Assembly (NCBI RefSeq): GCF_000760935.2
Contig: NZ_CP049744.1
Span: 2,697,501 to 2,761,500, forward strand
DNA: 64,000 nt
Source of the DNA: Rhodococcoides fascians A25f
GTDB taxonomy: Bacteria > Actinomycetota > Actinomycetes > Mycobacteriales > Mycobacteriaceae
Direction of reading: 5' to 3'
Part shown: one piece after another, positions 32,075-41,210 of the stretch
Numbering within the stretch: the first letter of the stretch is position 1
Layout of the letters: each line of letters starts with the position of its first letter
Program-made: the position numbers and the translations under genes
Notes under the pieces: model-generated
The model's database searches: none
What the model was told of the DNA's origin: nothing
What the model saw: only the letters and a program-made list of their open reading frames with translations

Positions 32075-34066
32075 GTGAGTTCACCCATTCTCGTCAAGGG
32101 TCAGAACATTTCTCTACCGGACGACGTGACCGAGTTGGATGTCATCGTGTCCTGGGTCGACCCGGAGCGAGATCTCGATGCGTCTGCGCTGCTGGTGAAT
32201 TCGAGCGGGCATGTTCGGTCCGATGCAGACTTCGTCTTCTACAACCAGCCGGAGTCCGAGGACGCGACCGTACGCTACCGCGGGAGCAGTAGCACCGACG
32301 AAGGAAAACAGGAACGAGTATCGATCCATCTCGATTCTCTCGCAGCCGAAGTCGACAAGGTGGTCATCGCGGGCAGCTCCGACGATGTTCCGTTGGGTGA
32401 CTTCGGCAAACTGTCGATGCAGGTGCGGGATCAAACCGGTTCGGTGCTCGGGGAGTTCCTGACCGCCGATGCGTCGTCGGAACGCGCGTTGGTGTTCGGA
32501 GAGGTGTACCGGAGGAACGGAGCGTGGAAGCTGCGCGCGGTCGGGCAGGGCTGGGAATCCGGATTGGGTGGTTTGGCACAGAGCTTCGGCGTCGACATCG
32601 ACGACAGTGAGCCCGAAGCGTCAGCGAACGATGTGGTCGTTGTCGAGGTCGCTGATTCGCACGTGCAAGCCGTCGACACGACCGGCGAGATCGTCGACGT
32701 CTCGGTCGTCGATGTCGAACCACCGAAACGCGGCGTTCGCACCAAGAAGCCGATTGCCAAGAAGGTCACGCCGCCTCAGTTCACCCTGGCCGGGGGAGAA
32801 GGGTGGCAGACAGCTCGCCTGTTCTCCGTTTCCGGTGTCGGATCCGGTGAGGAGCAGGAGAAGAGGGCCACCTCGGCATTGATCGCCACGATGCAGGCGG
32901 TTCGTCCGTTCGCTCGCGCAATCTGCGCACATGCCGGAGCGCCATCCGGTCCCTTCGAGGGATATCTCGAAGTGCAGTTCGCCAAGGGCGAGGGCAAGGT
33001 CATTCCCGACGGTGTGTTCCGTGTAGCTCGCGCGGGCCAAGTGTGGACCGCGTTACTGGAAGTGAAGACCGGCACCGGCAAGCTACAGAAGGAGCAGCTC
33101 GAGAATTACCTCGACGTCGCAAAACGACACAGGTACGAGACCGTTCTGAGTTTGTCCAACGACATACCGGCCTCTGCCGGTGAGCTCCCGGTCCAGGTGA
33201 ACAAGACCAAGCTGAACAAGGTATCGCTGCGCCATATCTCGTGGTCCGAGGTCATTCACGAGGCTCGAATGTTGTTGTCACACGGCGACCTTGCGGATTC
33301 TCTGCAGGTATGGATTCTCAGCGAGTTCGTCCGGTATCTGACCCACCCGAAGTCCGGTGCGACGGAGTTCGTCGACATGGGTCGCCACTGGGTGGCAGTT
33401 CGTGACTCCGTCACCGCCGGAACCCTTCGTTCGAGTGATGTCAAAGCCTTGTCAGTCGCGAATACATGGGCGTCGCTGTCCAGGCACCTGGCATTGAGGA
33501 TGACTGCCGACCTCGGCGTTCCGGTGAAGCACCACCTCCCGAGAAAGTTCAGTGCTGACCCTCAGGCACGCAACGAGTACATCGTCGAGCAGCTCGTTGC
33601 TTCCGGCTGCCTTGCGACCACGTTGCGCATCCCTGATGCCGCGGGAGATGTCACCGTCGAAGCGGATATGCGGACCAACAAGATTCAGTGCAGTACCGCT
33701 ATCGACGCGCCGACCGAAGGAACCGCGCTTCGACGAGCGTCGTGGCTACTCAAGCAATTGAAGAACGCTCCCGCCGACATCCTGGTCGAAGCCGTGTTCG
33801 CAGACCCAGGCGAAGTGTCGTGCGAGAACCTGGCGACCGTACGAGCGGATACGAGATCGTTGACCGCAGGCCGGACCAGTGAACTGCAGTACTTCACGTT
33901 GACGTCACCGACCAAGATGGGCAGCAAGCGCTCCGGATCGGCGGCCAGCTTCATCGGCAGCGTGACCGACGGTCTTGACGCCTTCTATCGCGACGTCGTA
34001 CAGCCTCTGAAGCCATGGGTTCCTTCGGCCCCCGGAGCTCATTCTGTCGAGACTATGGATGACTGA
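32075..34066 (+). CDS. TerD-domain protein fused to a PD-(D/E)XK-type nuclease domain
   Basis: A protein of 663 residues from GTG 32075, with AGGAG 9 bases upstream. Residues 1-175 are a complete TerD domain: DLDASALLV and ADFVFYNQPES (Ca2+-binding type acidic loops), and FGEVYRRNGAWKLRAVGQGW followed by GLAQSFGVDI. A linker of about 60 residues, first acidic then Lys-rich (KRGVRTKKPIAKK), follows. Residues about 260-400 look like a restriction-endonuclease fold: E299 in GYLEVQF, PD at 311-312, EVK at 329-331 and Q341 with LENYLDVAK. The last 250 residues are unassigned. TerD proteins belong to tellurite, phage and stress resistance systems. This fusion points to a nucleic-acid-directed stress or defence function. 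The nuclease call rests on motif reading only. Confidence 0.8.
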   Translation: MSSPILVKGQNISLPDDVTELDVIVSWVDPERDLDASALLVNSSGHVRSDADFVFYNQPESEDATVRYRGSSSTDEGKQERVSIHLDSLAAEVDKVVIAGSSDDVPLGDFGKLSMQVRDQTGSVLGEFLTADASSERALVFGEVYRRNGAWKLRAVGQGWESGLGGLAQSFGVDIDDSEPEASANDVVVVEVADSHVQAVDTTGEIVDVSVVDVEPPKRGVRTKKPIAKKVTPPQFTLAGGEGWQTARLFSVSGVGSGEEQEKRATSALIATMQAVRPFARAICAHAGAPSGPFEGYLEVQFAKGEGKVIPDGVFRVARAGQVWTALLEVKTGTGKLQKEQLENYLDVAKRHRYETVLSLSNDIPASAGELPVQVNKTKLNKVSLRHISWSEVIHEARMLLSHGDLADSLQVWILSEFVRYLTHPKSGATEFVDMGRHWVAVRDSVTAGTLRSSDVKALSVANTWASLSRHLALRMTADLGVPVKHHLPRKFSADPQARNEYIVEQLVASGCLATTLRIPDAAGDVTVEADMRTNKIQCSTAIDAPTEGTALRRASWLLKQLKNAPADILVEAVFADPGEVSCENLATVRADTRSLTAGRTSELQYFTLTSPTKMGSKRSGSAASFIGSVTDGLDAFYRDVVQPLKPWVPSAPGAHSVETMDD

Positions 34067-34212
34067 GTAGCCGAGTTCTCGGAGCACTTCACGGCGGGAT
34101 GCATCACAACCGACCCCTCGAATACGCGTTTGGATGTCCAGTCGGTTCAGGCAAAGTGAGTTCTGTGCGAACGTCATGATTGAGGATGACGAACAGTGGG
34201 CACCCGGTAGAC

Positions 34213-34677
34213 ATGACAGACAATGCCAAGGTCACAGTCGAACGCACCATCGAGGCACCCGTCGACGCAGTATTCGACGTCCTGTCCAATCCCGAGCGGC
34301 ATCAGGCGCTCGATGGATCAGGCTTCGTACGCAGCGTGGACCACGCCGATCGGATTCAGAAGGTCGGCGAGAAGTTCACGATGAACATGCAGGGCGATCA
34401 CATGGGCGGCGAGTACCAGACCGATAACGTGGTGAGCGGCTACATCAAGGACAAGCTGCTCGCCTGGAAGACAGCACCCGCCGGCAACGAGCCTCCCGGC
34501 TGGGAGTGGTTGTGGGAGTTGGAGTCGCAGGGTCCCAACGAGACCTTGGTGCGCCATACCTACGACTGGTCCAAGGTCACGGACAAGAAGCTGCTCGAGC
34601 AGATCAAGTTTCCGTTGGTCACAGAGGATCAGCTGAACGACACTCTCGCTCGCCTCGCAGTGGAAGCGACGTCGTGA
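34213..34677 (+). CDS. SRPBCC (START-like) family protein
   Basis: A protein of 154 residues from ATG 34213; ATG 34186 upstream is possible. The domain covers nearly all of it: VERTIEAPVDAVFDVLSNPERH at the N terminus (strand then helix) and the C-terminal amphipathic helix. It resembles polyketide cyclase/dehydrase-type lipid-binding proteins. It stands alone before a strong terminator. The ligand is unknown. Confidence 0.85.
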   Translation: MTDNAKVTVERTIEAPVDAVFDVLSNPERHQALDGSGFVRSVDHADRIQKVGEKFTMNMQGDHMGGEYQTDNVVSGYIKDKLLAWKTAPAGNEPPGWEWLWELESQGPNETLVRHTYDWSKVTDKKLLEQIKFPLVTEDQLNDTLARLAVEATS

Positions 34678-34705
34678 TCGTCTGAGATAGAGATCGATCG
34701 ACGAC

Positions 34706-34735
34706 AAAGGCCGGCCCCTCGGGGCCGGCCTTTTG
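34706..34735. terminator. Bidirectional terminator between convergent genes
   Basis: AAAGGCCGGCCCC pairs with GGGGCCGGCCTTT in a 13-bp stem with T on one side and A on the other. It can serve both the SRPBCC gene (+) and the glycosylase gene (-). Confidence 0.9.
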
Positions 34736-34745
34736 TGTGTCCCGC

Positions 34746-35564
34746 TCAGGCCTGCTCGCGTGAGCACCACCAGGTGGTACGTCCGCCGACTGTCCCGCGG
34801 GTCATGGGCGCACCACACCGAGGACATGCCGCATCCGCTTTACGGAACGGAATGATGTCCCCGGTGTGCACTCCGCCCTTCTTGATCGCCGATCTGATCG
34901 CGCGACGCAGAATCACCCGAAGCTCGTCGAGTTCCTCTGTCGTCAGCGTCTTGGCGCGTCTGGACGGTGATTGTTCGCTCTGCCACAGCACCTCGTCGGC
35001 CAGCAGATTACCGACCCCTGCGATCGCGGCCTGATCGAGCAGCCTCGCTTTGAGAGGTGCACCGCTGGAACCGATTCGGTGCCGGAACTCGTCGCGCGTG
35101 ATCTCCGCGGCATCCGGTCCGAGAGCATCGATGTCGGGCTCGAGTCGAACCCGGCCGAGGCGGCGCTTGTCGAAGAGCCGAAGCTGGCCGCCATCGTCGA
35201 ACGTCATGGAGAAGCGCGTCCACTCCGGCTTGTCTGTTGCACGCTCACCGACGTGAGGATCACCTCCGCCTTACTTCGACGTCCGCTCGCCGTCGGGAGC
35301 AGTAACGATGATGCGTCCACCCATGCCGAGATGAATGCCCAGCGTCGGTCCGGGGGAGCCGTCGGCCGTGACGGTTTCGCACCACATCGCCTTGCCACGG
35401 CGGCAGGCCTCGCTGAGCTTTCCGCCCGTCAGGGCGCGGGCAATATCGCCCGGCATGTGCGGTCGACACTCGAAGGTGTCTGCGTCGTCGATGTCGACTA
35501 TGACGCGACCGAGCGCTTTTTCCACTACTTGACGGGCGTTTTCGACTTCGGGGAGTTCCGGCAT
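34746..35564 (-). pseudogene. Fpg/Nei-family DNA glycosylase with one in-frame TAA
   Basis: The frame from ATG 35564 to 34746 would give 272 residues, the normal length, but has a TAA at 35273-35271. The N-terminal part starts MPELPEVE with catalytic Pro2/Glu3 and includes LGIHLGMGGRIIV. After the stop come EWTRFSMTF, LGRVRLEPD, the H2TH region LLDQAAIAGVGNLLADEVLW and the zinc finger CPRCG with WWC. The fourth zinc ligand is missing (WWCSREQA, where CxxC is expected). Together the stop and the lost Cys suggest real decay, though a second enzyme of this family elsewhere could cover the job. It would otherwise excise oxidised bases. Confidence 0.85.
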
Positions 35565-35637
35565 GGATCCCGTGTACCCGATCGACGAAAATCAATCGGT
35601 GATCGGCACCGAAAACATCGGAATCCGCGTGTGGCAC

Positions 35638-35967
35638 TTACCGGGTGGAGTCCGAGTCCGCAACCAGGGGTCCGAGTTCGGCGTCGAGCACTTTCTGCAC
35701 AACGCGCATCGCCGCCAGCGCGGCCGGTGCTCCGCAGTAGCCCGCTGTGTGGATGACGGTTTCGGTGATTTCGGTTCTGGTGAGGCCGTTGCGAAGCGCC
35801 CCTCGTACGTGGCCCGCGAGTTCCTCGTGTGCGCGCAGCGCGATGAGGATTCCTAGATTGAGCAGACTGCGGCTGCGGTGATCGAGTCCGGGGCGGGTCC
35901 ACACACCTCCCCAGACGGTGTCGGTGACGAAATCCTGCAGTGCGGCGGAGGGTGCCGCCAGATCATG
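35638..35967 (-). pseudogene. Carboxymuconolactone decarboxylase family fragment
   Basis: About 110 codons match the C-terminal four fifths of a PcaC-like protein: LQDFVTDTVWGGVWTRPGLD, then RSRSLLNLGILIALRAHEEL, HVRGALRNGLTRTEI, HTAGYCGAPAA. The frame is closed by a TGA at 35970-35968 just where about 20 N-terminal residues should be. A GTG at 35904 could start an 88-residue product, but this would cut into the domain. It is probably a decayed gene. Confidence 0.72.
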
Positions 35968-36075
35968 TCAGGCGCTGGTCAGCGAGGTCTCGATTTGGCC
36001 GAGGCCCATGTTTCAGCGATGAAGGGGGTGGAGTATCGAACACGCTTGCTCAGTGACTCTTTGGCGGCAGCTTGA

Positions 36076-36192
36076 ATGAAACATCCTCGTGCACTTGCTG
36101 TTTGCGCATCCATTGTCCTCGGGGTTGCGATCACGATCGTCTCGACCGGCGGCACCGCCACTCCGGGCTTGGCCACTGTGTCCGTCCCGTAG
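36076..36192 (+). pseudogene. Signal-peptide-only reading frame
   Basis: 38 residues starting MKHPRALAVCASIVLGVAIT and ending after GTATPGLATVSVP. It has the n-, h- and c-regions of a Sec signal peptide, with a stop just after the likely cleavage site. It is best read as the 5' stub of a lost secreted-protein gene. No strong ribosome-binding site. Confidence 0.35.
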
Positions 36193-36195
36193 GAG

Positions 36196-36423
36196 TCACC
36201 TACTCCGGCGACGCGTCTGGTCGACCCGTGTCCGTATGGGATCAGCACGATCGGGTGGGGCGATCCCCGGTTTGCGTGTAGCTCCCATGAACGCCGAACC
36301 GCCGACCGAGCCTTCTATTCCGTGAAGGCGTCCGCTTCGCATCCTGGAGCGAAGCAAGCGAGCGATCGCGACGAAGACAACAAGAACCGCGATTGAGACG
36401 ACGAGGACCAATACAGTGTTCAC
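36196..36423 (-). CDS. Small single-helix membrane protein, unrecognised
   Basis: 75 residues from GTG 36423, with GGGAGAG 5 bases upstream. One strong membrane helix near the N terminus (NTVLVLVVSIAVLVVFVAIA) is followed by a basic, hydrophilic tail (LLRSRMRSGRLHG). No family is recognised. It is supported by the ribosome-binding site and the clear helix, but it sits in a decayed area. Confidence 0.4.
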   Translation of the reverse strand: MNTVLVLVVSIAVLVVFVAIARLLRSRMRSGRLHGIEGSVGGSAFMGATRKPGIAPPDRADPIRTRVDQTRRRSR

Positions 36424-37234
36424 AGTTGCTCTCCCGGCTCGTCCGTACTCCCTACCGTCGGACATCATCGCGCCGCTGTCAAACGCCTATGGCTTTGTCG
36501 AGCTCGAGAACGCTGCCTATCGGATCAGCGACCAGGCGATGCGTAGGCGTCCGTGGACGCGTGGTCACTGGGTGGTTGTTCATCGCGGGTGGCTTCGAGG
36601 AACAGCTGGAGAAAGGACGAATGTTCGCGGCGTTCCCGGGTCGATTTCTTTCCCTGAGGCTCTTCGGATTGCTGAGGCATGGCGATTCGTGTCCCTCCCG
36701 TATCGGCTGTGCGGAGAACTCGCGTCATTCCTGACTCCGGCGAACAGTCTCAGATTCTGAATAGTCAAACAACTGAGATAGTACCCACTGTGTCGAGGAG
36801 AATCGATCGACTACCGCTGTTCGGCGGCGGCGAGGTTGACCATCGAGTGGGCCGACCTCGGAATGGTCGAGAAGGCCGGTGCAACGCGTTCGCGGACGGA
36901 CTGCCGTATTCGGCGTGTTACGTCGGCGTCGAGAAACGCTACGCGTAGCAGATTCGATCCTGGATAATTGTTGGGAGACAGTGTGATTCCGATCGAATCG
37001 CAGCCAGCAGTGCTCGTCGGTCGTGAATCAGCGGCTGCCGAGCACTACCCGAACAGTAGCCCGCAGATACCAGGGACAAGACGGACTCGTGATTCGGCGG
37101 TGATGTGCCAACTCCGGAATGCACTCGTACAAGGTGCACTCGAACGGCAAGGAGACCGCACCTGGCCGGCATCGTCGAACACCGTTCCGACGACAGTCAC
37201 GAGGCGAATCCGGTCGGTCGTCGGCCTACAGGGT
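36424..37234. other. Gene-poor region
   Basis: About 0.8 kb in which no frame on either strand shows a domain, a good start or a ribosome-binding site together. GC content is slightly lower than in neighbouring genes. It is probably eroded DNA between the signal-peptide stub and the ligase gene. Confidence 0.5.
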
Positions 37235-39298
37235 TCACATTCCGGCGGCGGTCGGGGGTTCGATCAGCATTCTCTTGATGACCTTGCCGGTCGCAGTGCG
37301 GGGGAGTTCGTCCAGAAACGTGATGTCTCGGGGAACGCAGAAGCGGCTCAGCCGGTTTCGAATGTAGGCACGCACCATGTCTGCATCGAGACCTGCGGCG
37401 CCGCGTCCGACGACGAACGCTGCAAGACGTTGTCCGTACTCGCTGTCGGGCACACCGACCACTGCCACCTCGCCGACCTGAGGGAGATTGGCGATGGCAT
37501 CCTCGACCGGTCCCGGAAATACGTTCTCGCCACCGGAAATGATCATCTCGTCGTCCCGACCGCACACGAACAATCGCCCGTTGCAGTCGATGTACCCGAG
37601 ATCTCCGGTGTCCATCAACGCGGCTCCACGTGCAGACGCAGTGGGCGGAGGTTCGGCGTTGGTGTAGCCGTCGAACAGCATGTCGTTCCCGACGAAAATG
37701 CGGCCGAGGCTGCCCACCGCCATGGGGGTGCCGTCGGCATCGAGCACCGCGATGGTCGTGCCGAGCGGCGGACGTCCTGCGGTGCCAGGGGACGCGCGCA
37801 GGTCGTCGGGTGTGGCGATCGTGGCCCACGAGACCTCGGTGGACCCGTAGAAGTTGTAGAGAATGTCGCCGAAGACGTTCATGAAGCGGCTGACTGTCGA
37901 CGCGGTCAACGCAGAACCGCTGCAGGCGACGACGCGCAGGCTGGAGGTGTCGTAACGGGATCGCACCGACTCGGGCAGATCGAGGATGCGCTGAAGCATG
38001 ATCGGCACGGCTATCAAAGAGGTGCAACGGTGCGTTTCGATTGCGCGCAGACAGTCTTCTGGATCGAACCGATCCTGGAGAACTACCGTTGCGCGCAGGG
38101 GCGTGCTGATCTGCAGTGCAGCCAACCCCCAGCTGTGAAACATCGGGGCCGCGATGAGCATCCGCTCGTTCATCCGGAGAGGCATCCGCGACAGCATGGC
38201 CGCGATGGTGCCGAAGCCTCGTGGTGTGGGACGGAGTGCGCCCTTCGGCGCCCCGCTGGTCCCCGATGTCAGGACGACGACCGATCCGGGGCGATCGGGT
38301 CTGACGAACGTGGCGGACGGCGATGCGACGAAATGCTCCAAGGTACGTCGACGCGGAACGGCGGTGTGCGCGGAGAGGCTGACTCGGGTGACGTCCTCAG
38401 GGAGGTACCGAATCGTCGTGTCGAATTCGTCGTCCAAGAACAACATCCGAAGCTGGTGGCGGGCGGCGATCGCCTCGATCTGACGGGCCGCGAGGCCGGT
38501 GTTGAGTAGCACTACCTCGACGCCGAGCATGCCGCATGCGACGGTGCATTCGATCATCGCCGAGTGGTTTCGGGCCAGTATCCCGACGGTGCTTCCCGGG
38601 CGAATATCGGATGCTGCGAGACCTGCAGCGATGCGATGCGACCGGTGGTGGATTTCCGAGAACGTGCGGGTTCCACGGTCGTCGATCACGGCGATCTCAT
38701 CGGGTGACTTCGCTGCCGCTGCCGCGAATCCGCCACCCAGAGTGAAGCCCCACTTCGACAGGGAGTTCAACTGTCTGTACGCGCGGTCGGGGCGCGCAGC
38801 ACGAACGACACCGGTCGCGACCATTGTCTTCAGAATCGCCAGTTGTAGCGACCGCGAGTCTCCACTGTTCGACACTATCGACGTCGGGGTACCGGAAAGA
38901 GAATTCTCCAGTCTGCGAAGACCCCCCATGACCCAATCTACGACAGCGCGGTTGTGTTCGGGCTGGGGTGCATACGCCCCGCCGAGACCTGCCCTGAACA
39001 CGGTCACATCGATCTTGGTCTCGCCGGCCGATCGTCTCGTCAGGGTGAATCTGACGAATCCACCGGACTCGGTGTGCTCGATTGTGATGATCGGTTGATT
39101 ACGCCGGTTCACCACGAGCTCGAGGTTGTGCTCGACGCCGCCGACGCCGCATCGATACCCGGTAGCGGTGTCACGCAACGTGCAGTATTCGAGACCGGCG
39201 AAGTAGCGTGGGAACAACTCGACCGCGCTCAAGACCTCGCACACCTGCTCGACGTCGTGTGCGAACACAACCTTGCAGTCGATGACGTCCGAAACCAT
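37235..39298 (-). CDS. SRPBCC domain fused to a FadD-type acyl-CoA/AMP ligase
   Basis: 687 residues from ATG 39298, preceded by a GGGG-TGGGG stretch. Residues 1-145 look like a coenzyme Q-binding/polyketide-cyclase SRPBCC domain (CKVVFAHDVEQVCEVLSAVE, YFAGLEYCTL). From about 205 it is a complete ANL ligase: VVLTSGTSGAPKGAL (P-loop), NFYGSTEVSWA, MDTGDLGY, GRDDEMIISGGENVFPGPVE and the catalytic Lys in LPRTATGKVIKRML. It should activate a fatty, steroid or aromatic acid, with the first domain perhaps holding the hydrophobic substrate. It lies 180 bases downstream of the anion transporter on the same strand. Confidence 0.83.
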   Translation of the reverse strand: MVSDVIDCKVVFAHDVEQVCEVLSAVELFPRYFAGLEYCTLRDTATGYRCGVGGVEHNLELVVNRRNQPIITIEHTESGGFVRFTLTRRSAGETKIDVTVFRAGLGGAYAPQPEHNRAVVDWVMGGLRRLENSLSGTPTSIVSNSGDSRSLQLAILKTMVATGVVRAARPDRAYRQLNSLSKWGFTLGGGFAAAAAKSPDEIAVIDDRGTRTFSEIHHRSHRIAAGLAASDIRPGSTVGILARNHSAMIECTVACGMLGVEVVLLNTGLAARQIEAIAARHQLRMLFLDDEFDTTIRYLPEDVTRVSLSAHTAVPRRRTLEHFVASPSATFVRPDRPGSVVVLTSGTSGAPKGALRPTPRGFGTIAAMLSRMPLRMNERMLIAAPMFHSWGLAALQISTPLRATVVLQDRFDPEDCLRAIETHRCTSLIAVPIMLQRILDLPESVRSRYDTSSLRVVACSGSALTASTVSRFMNVFGDILYNFYGSTEVSWATIATPDDLRASPGTAGRPPLGTTIAVLDADGTPMAVGSLGRIFVGNDMLFDGYTNAEPPPTASARGAALMDTGDLGYIDCNGRLFVCGRDDEMIISGGENVFPGPVEDAIANLPQVGEVAVVGVPDSEYGQRLAAFVVGRGAAGLDADMVRAYIRNRLSRFCVPRDITFLDELPRTATGKVIKRMLIEPPTAAGM

Positions 39299-39478
39299 TC
39301 CCCACCCCTGTACTCGCCGAGGCGGACGACAACGTCGCATCAGCACCGACCAGGGGATGGCGGCGAGCACTTGGAACGGGTCATCCGCCTGGATGAAATC
39401 GCTATCGTAATCCCTACGCACGTTTCGTGGGCGAAATCTGCCGATCTCGGTTTCCTGCTGGTCGAGTGTGTCCAGCGG

Positions 39479-41095
39479 TCAGAACTGAATACCCAGCGAC
39501 CACGCGAACACCGTGTAGGCGGCAACGGTGATCAATGCGATGGCGATCAGATTGAGCCAGAATCCACCTCGCATCATCTGGCCGATCGTGATGTAGCCGC
39601 TGGCGTAGGACACCGCGTTGGGCGGAGTGGCTACAGGCAGCATGAAAGCGCAGGTCGCTGCCAGTGCGACGGGGACGGTCAGTACCAGAATGTCTATGTC
39701 CATCCCCATGGCGACGCCGCCTGCGACCGGCAGGAAAGTCGCCGCAGTTGCCGTGTTGCTGGCGATCTCGGTCAGGAAGATGATGGCCGCGGTTGCCACC
39801 ATGACGAGTAGAACCACCGGAATCGTGTCGAGACCGCCGGCGACACTGCCGATCCACTCGGTGAGGCCACTCGACTCGAACTGGGCAGACAGCGCGAGCC
39901 CGCCGCCGAAGAGCAACAGCACACCCCACGGCAGCTTCACGGCCGTTTCCCAATCGATGAGGCGCACAACCTTCTTGCTTCCGCTGGGGAGCAGAAACAG
40001 CAGCAGCGCCGCAGTCATCGCGATGCCGGTATCCGAGATCGGTGGACTGTCGAAGAGCAGTGGAACGTCTACCCAGGAAGCGGCTGCGGCCAAGAAGATG
40101 ATCGCCACTCGAATTTCGCCCTGCGACATCGCTCCCAGCGAGTCCAGTTCGCCTCTGATCAATTGTTTTCCGCCGGGGATGTCGTCGCTCTCGGGCTTGA
40201 ACATCACATGGGTGAGCAAGAACCACGTGATCACCAGCAGGACGACGGCAAGTGGAACACCGGCAACCATCCACTGCAGGAATCCGATCGTGACTCCCTG
40301 GCCCTCCAGGTAGCCCACCAGCAAAGTGTTGGGTGGAGTGGCGATGATCGTGCCCAGGGAGCCGATCGACGCAGCGTAGGCAATTCCCAGCATCAGTGCG
40401 GTGCCGAAATTGCTCTCGATCACGGCCTCGGTGATCGTCTTCTCGTCCGGAGCAACGTTCTCGCCCGATCCGGATCCGTCCGAGTCATCGATCGCTCCAG
40501 CCTTTTTGCCGATATCGAGTACCAGTACCAACACCGAGACGCCGATCGGAATCATCATCACCGCGGTGGCCGTGTTGGAGACCCACATCGACAGAAAACC
40601 AGTGGCAATCATGAAACCGGCGATCACCATCGTCGGCTTCGTTCCCGTGGCGTTCACCGTGAGCAAAGCGATGCGTCGATGCAGGTTCCATCGCTGCATG
40701 GCCATTGCCAGTAAGAAACCGCCCATGAACAGGAAGATGATGTTGTTGCCGTAGGAGGCGCCCACATCGTTGACAGCGACGCCGGAATCGAAGACCGGAA
40801 AAATGACGAGCGGCAGCAGTGCTGTCGCGGGAATCGGAACAGCTTCGGTCATCCATCAGATCCCCATCAATACCGCCGTACCGGCGGTCAGTCGAGCCGG
40901 ATGGGCGACGTCGTCAGGGAGAACTGCGTAGACGAGAACTGCAATAAGGCCTACGTCGAGTCCGAACCACTGACGCTTTCTGCGGCCCGGCTGAACCTCG
41001 ACTTCGCGCTCACCGGCGGATCGCTGATCGACCTCGTCGAAACTGTGGCTGTCGGACTGGCGACCAGCTTGTACTTCGTCGCCCAATTGCGTCAC
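39479..41095 (-). pseudogene. DASS-family anion/dicarboxylate transporter interrupted by one in-frame TGA
   Basis: The frame from GTG 41095 (AGGAGG 5 bases upstream, an ideal site) to 39479 encodes 538 codons with a single TGA at 40858-40856. It reads LMGI-stop-WMTEAVPIPATALLP, where the family has two Trp codons. Beyond the stop come SNTATAVMMIPIGV, ASIGSLGTIIATPPNTLLVGY and, near the C terminus, SNTATAATFLPV and LPVATPPNAVSYASG, the two SNT and TPPN hairpins of the SLC13/DASS family. If ATG 40852 is used the product lacks the first 80 residues including helix 1. The substrate is probably a dicarboxylate or sulfate. Confidence 0.87.
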
Positions 41096-41210
41096 GGGGA
41101 CCTCCTCATGCTCGACGTCCCGTCAGCCTAACGTCTGAAATGACCGATATATCCCGTTCGATCGTTGTTGGATGCCGATTCAGTGGTCGGGCAGGGATCG
41201 GTGGTTGCCG

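Noticed and set aside
36416..36760. 114-codon frame starting MFTVALPARP
   Set aside because: It lacks a ribosome-binding site and any domain, and it overlaps the better supported small membrane protein start on the other strand.
36968..38509. 513-codon open frame antisense to the ligase
   Set aside because: It lies over the clear ligase motifs on the other strand and has no recognisable domain or ribosome-binding site.
31448..40858. TGA as a general Trp codon (alternative code)
   Set aside because: Many genes here end in TGA and start in overlapping GTGA/ATGA (for example 9968-9971, 18806-18809). Reading TGA as Trp would fuse them.
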